Origin: Oscillospiraceae bacterium
GTDB lineage: Bacteria; Bacillota; Clostridia; Oscillospirales; Ruminococcaceae
Reading direction: 5' to 3'
Length of the DNA stretch: 64,000 nt
NCBI GenBank assembly: GCA_009783695.1
Contig: WRCY01000002.1
Coordinates: forward strand, 1 to 64,000
In this document: piece by piece, positions 33,283 through 42,146 of the stretch
How the letters are laid out: every line of letters starts with the position of its first letter
Position numbering within the stretch: position 1 is the stretch's first letter
Position numbers and translations under genes: made by a program
Notes under the pieces: model-generated
Told to the model about the DNA's origin: nothing
Database searches by the model: none
Seen by the model: only the letters and a program-made list of their open reading frames with translations

Positions 33283-33945
33283 ATGAACAAACAGAAAGCA
33301 AAGCCGAGTGACGGACTTATAAGACAAAACATCGTCCTCATGAGCGGGCTGCTCATAGGGCCCGTTATAGCCGGCGCAAAAGACTTCATGAGCGCGGCGG
33401 CGATTGCCGTTGTTTTCTCGCTCATCACGTTCTTTTCCGTGGCGCTGTGCAGGCTTATGCCGCGGAAGATGGTTTATACCGTGCGTATAATTGTGTACGC
33501 TCTTGTCGCTTCGGTGTTATATATACCCGCCGTCCTCACCTGCCGCTTTCTCCTTGGCGAAGAGGTCACGGTAAGCGCGGGTATTTACCTGCCGGTTCTC
33601 GTGGTCAACCACGTTATACTTTCCAAAACCGAAACGCGGTTCTTCCACCTGCCCTATTTTCAGATGCTGCTCGACGTTCTCGGGTACATTGCGGGGTTTG
33701 TATTCGTTTGTTTATTGACGGGCATCATCCGCGATATACTCGTGAACTCCGCAATAGGCACGCTAAGCATAGAAACGGGGCTTTCTATGCCCGCGCTCGA
33801 GACTACATTCGGCGGGTTTATAATCGTCGGCGTGCTGGCGGGGATTTGCAGGGCGGTTTATAATCGCCGCACGCGGCAGTTAACCGTTGACAGCCGGGAT
33901 TTGACAGTTAACAAAAAATCAAAAGAAAGCGGGGTCGGTGAATAA
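33283..33945 (+). CDS. RnfE-like membrane subunit
   Basis: 220 residues from ATG 33283 (MNKQKAKPSDGLIRQN). Six hydrophobic segments; RnfA/RnfE family features are LIRQNIVLMSGLLIGPVIAG at the start and GIYLPVLVVNHVILSKTE. The C terminus has RQLTVDSRDLTVNKKS, repeat-derived. The stop overlaps the next start (TAATG). It would be part of an ion-translocating Rnf-type membrane core, but rnfB, rnfC and rnfG are not next to it. Confidence 0.75.
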   Translation: MNKQKAKPSDGLIRQNIVLMSGLLIGPVIAGAKDFMSAAAIAVVFSLITFFSVALCRLMPRKMVYTVRIIVYALVASVLYIPAVLTCRFLLGEEVTVSAGIYLPVLVVNHVILSKTETRFFHLPYFQMLLDVLGYIAGFVFVCLLTGIIRDILVNSAIGTLSIETGLSMPALETTFGGFIIVGVLAGICRAVYNRRTRQLTVDSRDLTVNKKSKESGVGE

Positions 33946-34535
33946 TGCAGCTTTTCGCTTCGCTTTTTAATGCCGCAATCCTCGCGGTCTTTCTGCAGAA
34001 CTCCATATTTGAGCGGGCACTGGGCCCCAATATCCTTATTTATGCCTCCCGAAAACGGGAGCACGTCATCGGGTTCTCGCTTGTGATTATCTACGCGACC
34101 ACGCTTTCCTCCGTAATTGCATGGATTCTTGACAGAAATTTCTCTGACCGGGATTATTTCGGTATAGTTATGCCTCTTTTATATATACTTGTAATAAGTC
34201 TTGTCTATATATTGAGCCTTGTTTTGGTGTGGCGGTTTCTCCCTAAAGTCTTCGGGAAAATCAAAACCTATGTTCACCTTTCGGTTTTCAACTGCTCGGT
34301 GCTCGGCGCGCTTTTCCTGAGCTCGCAGTTCGGCGAAAGCCTGGCGGGTTACATCGGCTTCGGAATCGGGACGGGCCTCGGTTTCTTTTTGGCGGGGTAT
34401 CTGCTTTATATTGCACACCCTCGCCTAAACAGCGAGCTTGTGCCTGCGGCTTTCCGCGGTCTGCCGATTACGCTTGTTTATATCGGAATCATTTCACTGG
34501 CTTTATATGCTTTCGTAGGATACGCTACACGATAG
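33945..34535 (+). CDS. RnfA-like membrane subunit
   Basis: 196 residues, about six membrane segments, ATG 33945 overlapping the preceding stop. RnfA-like pieces: LFNAAILAVFLQNSIFERALG, VFNCSVLGALFL, GFGIGTGLGFFLAGYLL and AAFRGLPITLVYIGIISLAL. Paired with the RnfE-like gene as in normal Rnf operons (rnfEAB), but no ferredoxin-like RnfB follows. Confidence 0.75.
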   Translation: MQLFASLFNAAILAVFLQNSIFERALGPNILIYASRKREHVIGFSLVIIYATTLSSVIAWILDRNFSDRDYFGIVMPLLYILVISLVYILSLVLVWRFLPKVFGKIKTYVHLSVFNCSVLGALFLSSQFGESLAGYIGFGIGTGLGFFLAGYLLYIAHPRLNSELVPAAFRGLPITLVYIGIISLALYAFVGYATR

Positions 34536-34605
34536 ACGAACAACGCAGCATGGCGCGAATTTTCCAATTTAGAAATGGCAAGGTTTAATTGGGGGAGCAA
34601 ATTGT

Positions 34606-35808
34606 ATGCAAAAAAAGCACGGAAGGAAAATAAAACGGGTAAAAAGCCTGTACAAGCCCCGTAAAAGCCGAAGCCGCAAAGCGCTTGAAATTGCCGCTAT
34701 GATTGTGGCGGTCTGCGGCTTGGGTTTTGTCGGCTGGAACATCGGAAGCGCGATACTGAATTATTCTCCTCCCGGGGGGCAATATGAAATTGACAGGGAA
34801 CCGCTGACGGTTCCGGCCGACACCGAGCCCGACGAGCCGGGCGACCCCGGGCTTTCAGACGGCGCAGAGAATTCCGGCAGCGCGCCGCTTAACGCCATTA
34901 TAGCGCCGTCGTCCGTGCTTGATAACATAACCTCGCTTGCCGCTTACGTCAGGCAGGCACAGCAGAGCGGCTTTAACGCCGTCGTGCTCGAAGTGAAAGA
35001 CAGCACGGGGCAGCTGTTCTATGCGAGCGGATACGAACCGATTGCAGACTCGGATATAATGCGGGGCACGCTCACCGCCGGGCAGATATATAATGCCTTT
35101 GAAGATACGGGCGTGAAGCCGGTCATACGGCTCAACACACTGCTCGACAGCTTAGCGCCGAGGGTTTTAGGCGATGTTTCCTACGTTTTCGCGGCGGACG
35201 GCGGGCGCTGGGCTGACGATTTCCTTGATAACGGCGGAAAGCTGTGGGCGAATCCGTTCCTGCAAGGCACGCGGGATTATCATTTGTTCATAATAGAAGA
35301 GCTTGTGAACGCGGGGTTCACCGATATAATTCTTGCAAATACCATATTCCCGCACTTCCGAAGCTCTGACAGAAGCATCCTCGCGCCCGAATATACAGAG
35401 CCCGCGGCACGCTTTGAGGGTCTTGCAGGGTTTGTAAAAACTTTAGAAGCAAGCGGCGCAGCGCTCTATTTGGAGATGACTGTCCGTGATGTTGTTGAAA
35501 ATTACGCAGGGTTTAATAACACCGCTGAATTACTCAGAGGCAAAAACAACCTTAACGGCTTCGGGCTGCTGTTGGTTTATAATAAAGACGATTTCGGCGC
35601 GGAGTACCGGACAGGCGAGCAAAGCACTGCCGCGCTCCCGACTGACATCGGTGCTCTGGCGAGCGTTATTTACAAACAGGCAGCAAACAAGGTGAGCGGC
35701 TTTGAAATCACGCCGCTATTGAGCCGGGAGGGGCTTTCAGACCGCGAAATCGCAGATGTTCTTTCGGCGTTCGGGGAGCTGGGGTTTGAGAGCTTTATTA
35801 TCAGGTGA
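34606..35808 (+). CDS. Membrane-anchored DUF4015-type (GHL10-like) protein
   Basis: 400 residues. A basic N terminus, one membrane helix (LEIAAMIVAVCGLGFVGWNIG) and an acidic Pro/Asp linker precede a TIM-barrel-like domain starting at NAIIAPSSVLDNI, with FNAVVLEVKDSTGQLFY, VKPVIRLNTLLDS, FIIEELVNAGFTDIILANTIFP and LYLEMTVRD. This pattern is that of DUF4015 putative glycoside hydrolases as I know them. GGGG-rich leader and ATG at 34606. Activity not established. Confidence 0.7.
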   Translation: MQKKHGRKIKRVKSLYKPRKSRSRKALEIAAMIVAVCGLGFVGWNIGSAILNYSPPGGQYEIDREPLTVPADTEPDEPGDPGLSDGAENSGSAPLNAIIAPSSVLDNITSLAAYVRQAQQSGFNAVVLEVKDSTGQLFYASGYEPIADSDIMRGTLTAGQIYNAFEDTGVKPVIRLNTLLDSLAPRVLGDVSYVFAADGGRWADDFLDNGGKLWANPFLQGTRDYHLFIIEELVNAGFTDIILANTIFPHFRSSDRSILAPEYTEPAARFEGLAGFVKTLEASGAALYLEMTVRDVVENYAGFNNTAELLRGKNNLNGFGLLLVYNKDDFGAEYRTGEQSTAALPTDIGALASVIYKQAANKVSGFEITPLLSREGLSDREIADVLSAFGELGFESFIIR

Positions 35809-36044
35809 ATATTAATTCGCAACGAATGTCGTGCGAGTTAATATTGCCCATCTGTTTCGGTTGCCTTTCGCAAAAGGCGACAAACAGGGGCATTTGAGCA
35901 ACAAAAGTCCCGGGCGACTCATTCGCGAGGTGCAAGATTTTTGTTGCGGAGTATGCAGCTTGCTGAAAATTTGCGGCAGCTCTTGAAATCTTCTATATAT
36001 AATGGTATAATTAAGAAACGCAGCATAGAAAGGACACAACTTAA
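35809..36044 (+). promoter_or_regulatory. yajC upstream region with promoter
   Basis: TTGAAA (35983-35988), 17 bp, TATAAT (36006-36011) precede yajC. Near 35812-35845 an inverted repeat AATATTAA / TTAATATT may act as a terminator-like hairpin for the upstream gene. No ORF is supported. Confidence 0.65.
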
Positions 36045-36386
36045 ATGAATTTATTAAACCAGGCACTTTTATTTTCGGGACAAGCGACATCTGACGCCCC
36101 CGTACCAAACACCGGCGCAATGGTTATGCAGCTGATGTTTATTCCGCTGATGATAGCCGCGTTTTATTTCCTGCTCATCAGACCGCAGAAAAAAAAGCAG
36201 AAACAAGACAAAGCCATGCGCGAAACCCTGCAGGTCGCGGACGAGGTCGTGGCTGTGGGCGGAATTATCGGGCGGGTGCTCTCTGTCAAGGACGATACGG
36301 TTTTAATCGAAACCGGCGGCGACCGTACGAGAATCCGCGTTCTGCGCAGCTCTATTGCGGAGAACAGAACTATACATGACAATTAA
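36045..36386 (+). CDS. yajC: Preprotein translocase subunit YajC
   Basis: 113 residues; accessory component of the Sec holotranslocon. One membrane helix (MFIPLMIAAFYFLLIRPQKKKQKQ, shown in family form LLIRPQKKK), then the conserved VADEVVAVGGIIGRVLSVKDD and DRTRIRVLRSSIAE. The start has AAAGGACACAACTTAA upstream. First gene of a yajC-PIN-dnaA transcript. Confidence 0.92.
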   Translation: MNLLNQALLFSGQATSDAPVPNTGAMVMQLMFIPLMIAAFYFLLIRPQKKKQKQDKAMRETLQVADEVVAVGGIIGRVLSVKDDTVLIETGGDRTRIRVLRSSIAENRTIHDN

Positions 36387-36398
36387 GGATTTTAAGCA

Positions 36399-37085
36399 AT
36401 GAGAATATTTTTTATTGATTTTGAAAACGTCCACTCGGAGGGTATGACCGGCGTCGACCACCTGACCGAAGCGGACGAGGTTGTAATTTTCTACAGCAAC
36501 AACGCCGACAGCATAACGTTCGACATTCTGCACAAGCTGATGTTCTGCAAGTCCAAGCTGAGCTATTATAAAATCAAGCGCGGCGGCAAGAACGCGCTTG
36601 ATTTCCAGCTATCCTGCTATCTCGGCTTCCTAATACACAAAAACCCCGAAGCGGAATTTTACATCATCAGCAAAGACAACGGCTATGACTTTATCATGGA
36701 TTTTTGGGAGCAGGGATACTGCGGCGTGGAGCCCGTTATCCGCCGGTTCAATAATATCCGCACGCTCCTGCAGTGGCAGGAGGCGCAGAGAAAGCAGAAA
36801 GCGCAGGTTGTAAAAAAGCTTGAGGAGCTTTCTAAAAAAGAAGAGCCCGCCGCTGAACCGCCGGTTACAGTGCCGGCTGACGCGGAGATTAAGGCTGAAC
36901 AGTTTACTCCCTCGCCGGAACAGGTCGAAGCCGCTTCAGAGCTCATGGCAGCCGCGAAAAAGACTCACGAGCTGTATCTTAATATGGTGAAGAAGTTCGG
37001 GCAGAAAAAAGGGCGCGAGATTTACGCGTTTTATAAAGCTGATTTCGCGGCGGAGCTGCGCCGCAAAAAGGAAGAAAATAAATGA
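36399..37085 (+). CDS. PIN/NYN-like putative nuclease
   Basis: 228 residues. The N-terminal ~125 residues have the PIN/NYN acidic pattern: IFFIDFENVHSEG (Asp), GKNALDFQLSCYLGF (Asp) and YIISKDNGYDFIMDFW (Asp), consistent with a metal-dependent ribonuclease core. A Lys/Glu coiled segment and a basic C-terminal helix region (FGQKKGREIYAFYKADFAA) follow. Overlaps dnaA by ATGA (37082-37085), indicating translational coupling with the initiator. RNA target unknown. Confidence 0.75.
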   Translation: MRIFFIDFENVHSEGMTGVDHLTEADEVVIFYSNNADSITFDILHKLMFCKSKLSYYKIKRGGKNALDFQLSCYLGFLIHKNPEAEFYIISKDNGYDFIMDFWEQGYCGVEPVIRRFNNIRTLLQWQEAQRKQKAQVVKKLEELSKKEEPAAEPPVTVPADAEIKAEQFTPSPEQVEAASELMAAAKKTHELYLNMVKKFGQKKGREIYAFYKADFAAELRRKKEENK

Positions 37086-38443
37086 ATTCATTCGCAGACC
37101 TTTACGAAGCGGTAAAGCAGAGGCTTGACCTTACCGAAACAGCGATGAAGCTGTGGATTGACCCGATTCAGCCGCTTAAACTCAGTCATAACAAAGCCAT
37201 TCTCTACGTAAAGTCGCCCTATGGGCGGCAGATTGTCGCGGAGAATTATACGCTGATATTCGAGAAGCATTTCAGAGAGGTGCTGGGCTTTGCCGTTGAG
37301 GTTGAATTTGTTTCTGAGGAGGACGTAACGCTGACGCCCGAGCAGAAAATTAAACTTGACCCTATACCTGAGCTGCTCGACGATGAGATTATGGTGAACA
37401 AGCTTGAAGAAGCGGTTACGGGCAGCATTTATCAGCATACGTTTGATACGTTTATAGTGGGCGAAAGCAATAAGCTCGCCTACTCCGCCTGCAAAGCGGC
37501 GGCGTCAGGCGGCGAGGCTATTTATAACCCGCTCTACATATACAGCGAGCCCGGGCTCGGCAAGACGCATCTGCTTTCCGCGGTCAGCCGCGAGCTCACG
37601 AAAAACCGCCCCGAGCTGAACGTTATCTATGTGCACGCCGAAAGCTTTGTGAGCGAGTTTATAGAGGCGGTAAAGTATTACACTGTCGACGCTTTTAAGA
37701 AAAAGTACCGCAGCGCCGATGTGCTTTTAGTGGACGACGTGCAGTTCTTTGTACGCGCGAAAGAATCGCAGGTCGAGCTTTTCCATACGTTCAACGAGCT
37801 GCATATGAATCATAAGCAGATTATATTCACGTCCGACCGTCCGCCAAAGGAAATCATCAACATCGAGCCCCGTCTTCGTACCCGCTTTGAATGGGGGCTG
37901 CTTGCGGATATTTCTATTCCCGAGTTTGAAACAAGGCTTGCAATCATAAAAAGAAAAGCCGAGCTGCTTAACCTTGAGATTCCGACAAACGTAATGGAAT
38001 TCATCGCGGAAAAGCTTAAGAATAACATTCGTCAGCTTGAGGGCGCGGTGCTTAAAATGAACGCGCTTAAAGTAGTTACCGAGTTCCCGCCGACAATTGT
38101 TATGGCGCAGAATGTAATCCGCGACGTGCTTTCCGACCAGCAGCCGGTGCCGGTTACAGTCGAGAAGATTATAAACGAAGTTGCGGCAATTTATAACGTT
38201 ACGAATGAAGACATGCGTTCGCAGAGCCGCAGCGCGCAGATTTCAACAGCACGCCAGGTGGCGATTTACGTCATAAGCAAGACCACGAGCCTAAGCTATA
38301 CGGCAATCGGGCAGGAATTCGGCGGCCGCGACCATTCGACGATTGTATATGCTATTAACAAAGTTAAAAATATCATCAAAAGAGATAACTCATACCGAGC
38401 ATCAATTGACGACATTATAAAAAATATGGGCAGCATTACTTAA
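37082..38443 (+). CDS. dnaA: Chromosomal replication initiator DnaA
   Basis: 453 residues. Domain I at the N terminus, AAA+ domain III with Walker A SEPGLGKTHLL, Walker B VLLVDDVQFF, sensor I IIFTSDRPPKEI, arginine-finger region RLRTRFEWGL. Domain IV HTH ends in FGGRDHSTIVYAINKV, which contacts DnaA boxes. Linker domain II is short. Start overlaps the PIN gene; dnaN follows 283 bp later. Confidence 0.97.
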   Translation: MNSFADLYEAVKQRLDLTETAMKLWIDPIQPLKLSHNKAILYVKSPYGRQIVAENYTLIFEKHFREVLGFAVEVEFVSEEDVTLTPEQKIKLDPIPELLDDEIMVNKLEEAVTGSIYQHTFDTFIVGESNKLAYSACKAAASGGEAIYNPLYIYSEPGLGKTHLLSAVSRELTKNRPELNVIYVHAESFVSEFIEAVKYYTVDAFKKKYRSADVLLVDDVQFFVRAKESQVELFHTFNELHMNHKQIIFTSDRPPKEIINIEPRLRTRFEWGLLADISIPEFETRLAIIKRKAELLNLEIPTNVMEFIAEKLKNNIRQLEGAVLKMNALKVVTEFPPTIVMAQNVIRDVLSDQQPVPVTVEKIINEVAAIYNVTNEDMRSQSRSAQISTARQVAIYVISKTTSLSYTAIGQEFGGRDHSTIVYAINKVKNIIKRDNSYRASIDDIIKNMGSIT

Positions 38444-38726
38444 CAGTTTTTTAAACATTAACAGTTGAAAGTTATTTTAATTGTTTAATACTGAAATCTT
38501 TAAACATTTCAACGAGTTTTAATATTTTGGCTGTTGAATAAATATCAAGTGCACAGCTGATTTATAAAAGGATTTTAACTTTTGAGCACTACTAAAACTA
38601 TAACTGTAAACTATATATCATTTTATTAATAAAAGAGCGAGATAAAAAAGTTTGAAAATAAAATAATTAAATCGGGGAAATGAAGCTTTTTATTTCTCAT
38701 AAGTGTAGAAAGGAAATGGTAAAAAA
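38444..38726. other. dnaA-dnaN gap, AT-rich; possible but unproven oriC
   Basis: AT-rich 283 bp. I searched by eye for TTATCCACA-type boxes and found none that is convincing, only weak words (AGTTATTTTAA, TGCACAGCTG). It ends in a degenerate leader repeat (38672-38726: TCGGGGAAATGAAGC, TTTTTATTTCTC, GTAGAAAGGAAATGG) that provides the dnaN ribosome binding site. Confidence 0.4.
38672..38726 (+). repeat. Degenerate leader repeat before dnaN
   Basis: One copy: AATCGGGGAAATGAAGC, TTTTTATTTCTCATAA, GTAGAAAGGAAATGG. The hairpin arms are partly lost, but the order hairpin, SD, start is kept. Confidence 0.7.
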
Positions 38727-39866
38727 ATGAAATTCTCAGCTGATAAAGTTATACTTGCAGAAGCAGTGATAAATGCGGCAAAGGCCTGTGCTGTTAAAAC
38801 AGCGTTCAGCGCGCTTGACGGGGTATTGCTGTGCCTTAAAGGCAACAGCCTGACAATTACGGGCTACGACCTTGAAACAGGAATAAGAGTGAATATAGAC
38901 GTGTCGGGTGAAGCTGACGGTGAGATTATTGTTGAGTCGAGACTATTCTCAGATATGATTCGCCGCATGCCCGAGGGCGCGAAGATTACGGTTGAAGTGA
39001 AAGAAGCTGAGAAGGTTACGGTTTCTTACGGGAAAATAAAGCTTAACATTCAGGGGACAAAGGCTGAAAATTTCCCGAATATAATTGAGCTGAGCCAAAA
39101 CGTAAGCTTTACTGTGAAAGAAAAAATGCTTAAAAATATGTTGTCGCAGATTGACCATGCGATTGCGCGAAAAGACATAAACCCTGCGCTTATGGGCGCA
39201 AGGTTTGACATTGAAAATAATATGCTCTACATAGTGGCGAGCGACGCCGTAAGGCTGGCGCTGCGGAAAGAGCCGCTTGAGTTCGGTGACATGGGCTTTA
39301 TTGTACCGGAAAAAACCGTGGTTGAGCTGACGAGAAATCTTTCGGACGAGGACAGCGATGTAACTGTAGTGGTGGACAGGAATCAAATCTGTTTTTCAAA
39401 GGAAAACTACGCGATATTCTCGCGGCTTCTGGACGGAAAATTCGTGGAATATAAAAAGCTTGTTGAAACGCAGTCGAACAGGGAGCTGACAATAAATACG
39501 CGGGAATTTTCAAATTCACTTGAGCGCTCGCTGCTTTTCATTAATGAGCGGTTCAAAAGTCCTGTAATATGCGAAATAGATGAAGAAAAAAGCTGCATAT
39601 ATCTTTCGTGCAAGACGGGGCTCGGAGAGTTCGATGAGGAAATTGAAGTTACGAAGCTGAATTCTAAAAATAGCATGGATAATAATGAAAAGAAAAATTT
39701 CTGTGTAGCTTTTAATCCGCGGTTTATGATTGACGCGCTGCGCAGTTCAAACTGCGATGAGGTGAAACTTGAATTTATGTCGGAGCTTGCGCCCATTAAA
39801 GTTATTCCGCCTGCTGAGGGAGAAAGCGACGTACTGTTTGTGGTGGTGCCAGTAAGGCTTAAATAA
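38727..39866 (+). CDS. dnaN: DNA polymerase III beta subunit (sliding clamp)
   Basis: 379 residues, three tandem clamp domains. Typical start MKFSADKVILAEAVINAAKA, domain I end FPNIIE, middle VASDAVRLALRK, last residues VVVPVRLK (usual form VMPVRL). Start after AGAAAGGAAATGGTAAAAAA. Acts in replication and repair as processivity ring. Confidence 0.96.
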   Translation: MKFSADKVILAEAVINAAKACAVKTAFSALDGVLLCLKGNSLTITGYDLETGIRVNIDVSGEADGEIIVESRLFSDMIRRMPEGAKITVEVKEAEKVTVSYGKIKLNIQGTKAENFPNIIELSQNVSFTVKEKMLKNMLSQIDHAIARKDINPALMGARFDIENNMLYIVASDAVRLALRKEPLEFGDMGFIVPEKTVVELTRNLSDEDSDVTVVVDRNQICFSKENYAIFSRLLDGKFVEYKKLVETQSNRELTINTREFSNSLERSLLFINERFKSPVICEIDEEKSCIYLSCKTGLGEFDEEIEVTKLNSKNSMDNNEKKNFCVAFNPRFMIDALRSSNCDEVKLEFMSELAPIKVIPPAEGESDVLFVVVPVRLK

Positions 39867-39867
39867 A

Positions 39868-39896
39868 GAAAAAGCCGCTATTGCGGCTTTTTTATT
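39868..39896. terminator. Bidirectional terminator between dnaN and serS
   Basis: AAAAAGCCGC TATT GCGGCTTTTTT. On the minus strand the same hairpin encodes the last residues of SerS (KKPQ and stop). Confidence 0.9.
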
Positions 39897-41173
39897 TGGG
39901 TTTGTCCGCCGAGATACGGGCGCAGGGGCTCAGGGATATTAACGCTGCCGTCTTCATTGAGGTTATTCTCAAAGAAATAAATCAATGCGCGGGGAGGAGC
40001 AACGACGGTGTTGTTAAGGGTGTGCGCGAAGTATTTATGGTTTTTGTCCTCACTTGAACGAACACGTATTCCAAGGCGTCTTGCCTGCGCGTCGCCGAGC
40101 GTGGAGCAGCTTCCGACTTCAAAGAATTTTTCAAGACGGGGCGACCACGCCTCGATGTCTATGCTTTTTACTTTTAAATCAGCCAGGTCGCCCGAGCAGC
40201 ACTCGAGAGCGCGGACGGGAATGTCAAGTGACATGAAGAAGTCGACGGTGTTGTTCCAGAGCCTGCCGAACCAATCCATGCTGTCCTCAGGGCGGCAAAT
40301 AACAATCATCTCCTGCTTTTCAAACTGATGGATTCGATAAACGCCGCGCTCCTCGATACCGTGCGAGCCGACTTCCTTGCGGAAGCAGGGAGAGTAGCTT
40401 GTGAGGGCTTGCGGAAGCTGTTCCTCGGGGATTATTTCGTCCATGAACTTGCCTATCATGCTGTGCTCGGATGTGCCGATGAGATACAAGTCTTCGCCCT
40501 CTATTTTATACATCATATTGTCCATCTCGGAAAAGCTCATGACGCCCGAAACTACGCTGCTGCGAATCATTATCGGCGGAACGAAATATTCAAAGCCGCG
40601 GTTAATCATGAAGTCGCGAGCATAGCTTAAAATAGCAGAGTGAACGCGGGCGACAGCGCCTTTAAGGTAATAGAAGCCCGCACCGCTGGTTTTCCGTGCG
40701 CTGTCGAGGTCAAGTCCGCTGAAGCTTTCCATGAGTTCGACGTGATATGGAATATCGAATTCTTTCTTCACGCAATTGCCGAAGCGGGCGAGCTCGACGT
40801 TTTCGCTGTCGTCCTTGCCGAGCGGGACGTCGTCAGCAATGATTTGAGGGATTTTGCACATGATTTCATGGATTTTTTCTTTTAAACCACGAACTTCCTC
40901 TTCCTGCTGTGGGATTTGCTTTTTTAAGTCAGAAACAAAAGTTTTTGCAAGTTCAGCTTCTTCTTTTTTACCTTGCGCTATTAGGACACCGATTTGTTTG
41001 GATTGCTGATTCATATTTGCGCGCATGATTTCAAGGGTTTCAAGGCTGCCCCTATAAGTTCTGTCTAAATCAATAACATTATTTATAAGATATAACTTAT
41101 CATGTTGAAACTTCTTTTCCATATTTTTTTCTACAAGAGATTGATTTTCTCTTAAAAACTTTATATCAATCAT
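39878..41173 (-). CDS. serS: Seryl-tRNA synthetase
   Basis: 431 residues, class II synthetase. N-terminal coiled-coil arm (~30-100), motif 1 region HVELMESFSGLD, motif 2 SYSPCFRKEVGSHGIEERGVYRIHQFEK (seen in parts), motif 3 DAQARRLGIRVR then NNTVVAPPRALIYFFENN. The C terminus is slightly unusual: TQIKKPQ lies inside the terminator. It starts right after the parB stop (41174/41173), so serS is the last gene of the soj-parB operon. Confidence 0.95.
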   Translation of the reverse strand: MIDIKFLRENQSLVEKNMEKKFQHDKLYLINNVIDLDRTYRGSLETLEIMRANMNQQSKQIGVLIAQGKKEEAELAKTFVSDLKKQIPQQEEEVRGLKEKIHEIMCKIPQIIADDVPLGKDDSENVELARFGNCVKKEFDIPYHVELMESFSGLDLDSARKTSGAGFYYLKGAVARVHSAILSYARDFMINRGFEYFVPPIMIRSSVVSGVMSFSEMDNMMYKIEGEDLYLIGTSEHSMIGKFMDEIIPEEQLPQALTSYSPCFRKEVGSHGIEERGVYRIHQFEKQEMIVICRPEDSMDWFGRLWNNTVDFFMSLDIPVRALECCSGDLADLKVKSIDIEAWSPRLEKFFEVGSCSTLGDAQARRLGIRVRSSEDKNHKYFAHTLNNTVVAPPRALIYFFENNLNEDGSVNIPEPLRPYLGGQTQIKKPQ

Positions 41174-42037
41174 TTATACACCTCTGTTTGAAATTGCGCC
41201 GATGATTTCAATAAGCTCGTCCTCGGAATAAACGTCAATTTCAATAGTAATTTTGTCGTTCTTGCCCTCGTTTATGCGGACTGATTTGCCGATGGCGTTG
41301 CGCAGAGATATTTCAGCCTCGACGTAAATCGGTTTCTTATTGTAAACAACCTTGTCTTTCTTGGGCGCGGTTTCGTTTTTGATGAGCCTTTCGAGTGTGT
41401 GAACGGAGAGCCCGCCACTCACGGTCTTCTGCGCTAATTGCAACATTTGAATAGGGTCTGAGAGCCCGAGCAGAACCTTGCAGTGACCTTTTGAAAGCTC
41501 ATTATTTTTAACGAGCTCTTTAATAGGCTCGGGAAGCGTCAGAAGCCGCAGCGAGTTTGTCACAGAGGAGCGGGCTTTGCCGACTTTTTTTGCGACGTCC
41601 TCCTGCCGCATGCCCCATTTTTCAATAAGTTCGCTGTAGCCACCTGCTTCTTCGAGCGGGTTCAAATCCTCACGCTGAAGATTCTCGATAAGCGCGATTT
41701 GCATAGTTTCGGAATCGTCAAGCTCAACAATAAGCACAGGAACTTCGGTAAGTCCAGCCATCTTTGACGCACGCCATCGGCGTTCACCTGCGACGATTTG
41801 ATAGGTACCGTTAAACGGGCGGACGGTAATCGGCTGTATTATACCGTGGGTGGTGATACTTTCAGCGAGCGAAGAGAGCTTTTCACTGTCGAAGTGCTTT
41901 CGGGGCTGACTTCTGTTGGGCTCTATTTCATTGATTTTAAGAGTGGATATGTTTTTACCCGCGGCTTCATCGCCGGCGAAGAAATTATCATCGAAAATAC
42001 TGTCCATGATGTTACCAAGACCGGATTTTTTAGGCAT
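41174..42037 (-). CDS. parB: Chromosome partitioning protein ParB (Spo0J)
   Basis: 287 residues. CTP-binding ParB N-domain: IEPNRSQPRKHFDSEKL, ITVRPFNGTYQIVAGERRWRASKMAG, ENLQREDLNPLEEA. HTH: QEDVAKKVGKARSSVTNSLRLL. C-terminal dimer domain follows. It binds parS sites (three nearby) and loads as a clamp. Second gene after soj. Confidence 0.95.
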   Translation of the reverse strand: MPKKSGLGNIMDSIFDDNFFAGDEAAGKNISTLKINEIEPNRSQPRKHFDSEKLSSLAESITTHGIIQPITVRPFNGTYQIVAGERRWRASKMAGLTEVPVLIVELDDSETMQIALIENLQREDLNPLEEAGGYSELIEKWGMRQEDVAKKVGKARSSVTNSLRLLTLPEPIKELVKNNELSKGHCKVLLGLSDPIQMLQLAQKTVSGGLSVHTLERLIKNETAPKKDKVVYNKKPIYVEAEISLRNAIGKSVRINEGKNDKITIEIDVYSEDELIEIIGAISNRGV

Positions 42038-42146
42038 GAATTAAACTACCTTTCGTTTGAATTTTGCTATATTTATGTAAATTTTGAACGTTTTACAGAG
42101 TCAAAGCGTCGATTCAAAAAAGCGCTCGGGATTCGCATTAGTACAT

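Noticed and set aside
38444..38726. Definite oriC call
   Set aside because: Position is right but no clear DnaA-box cluster could be found by eye.
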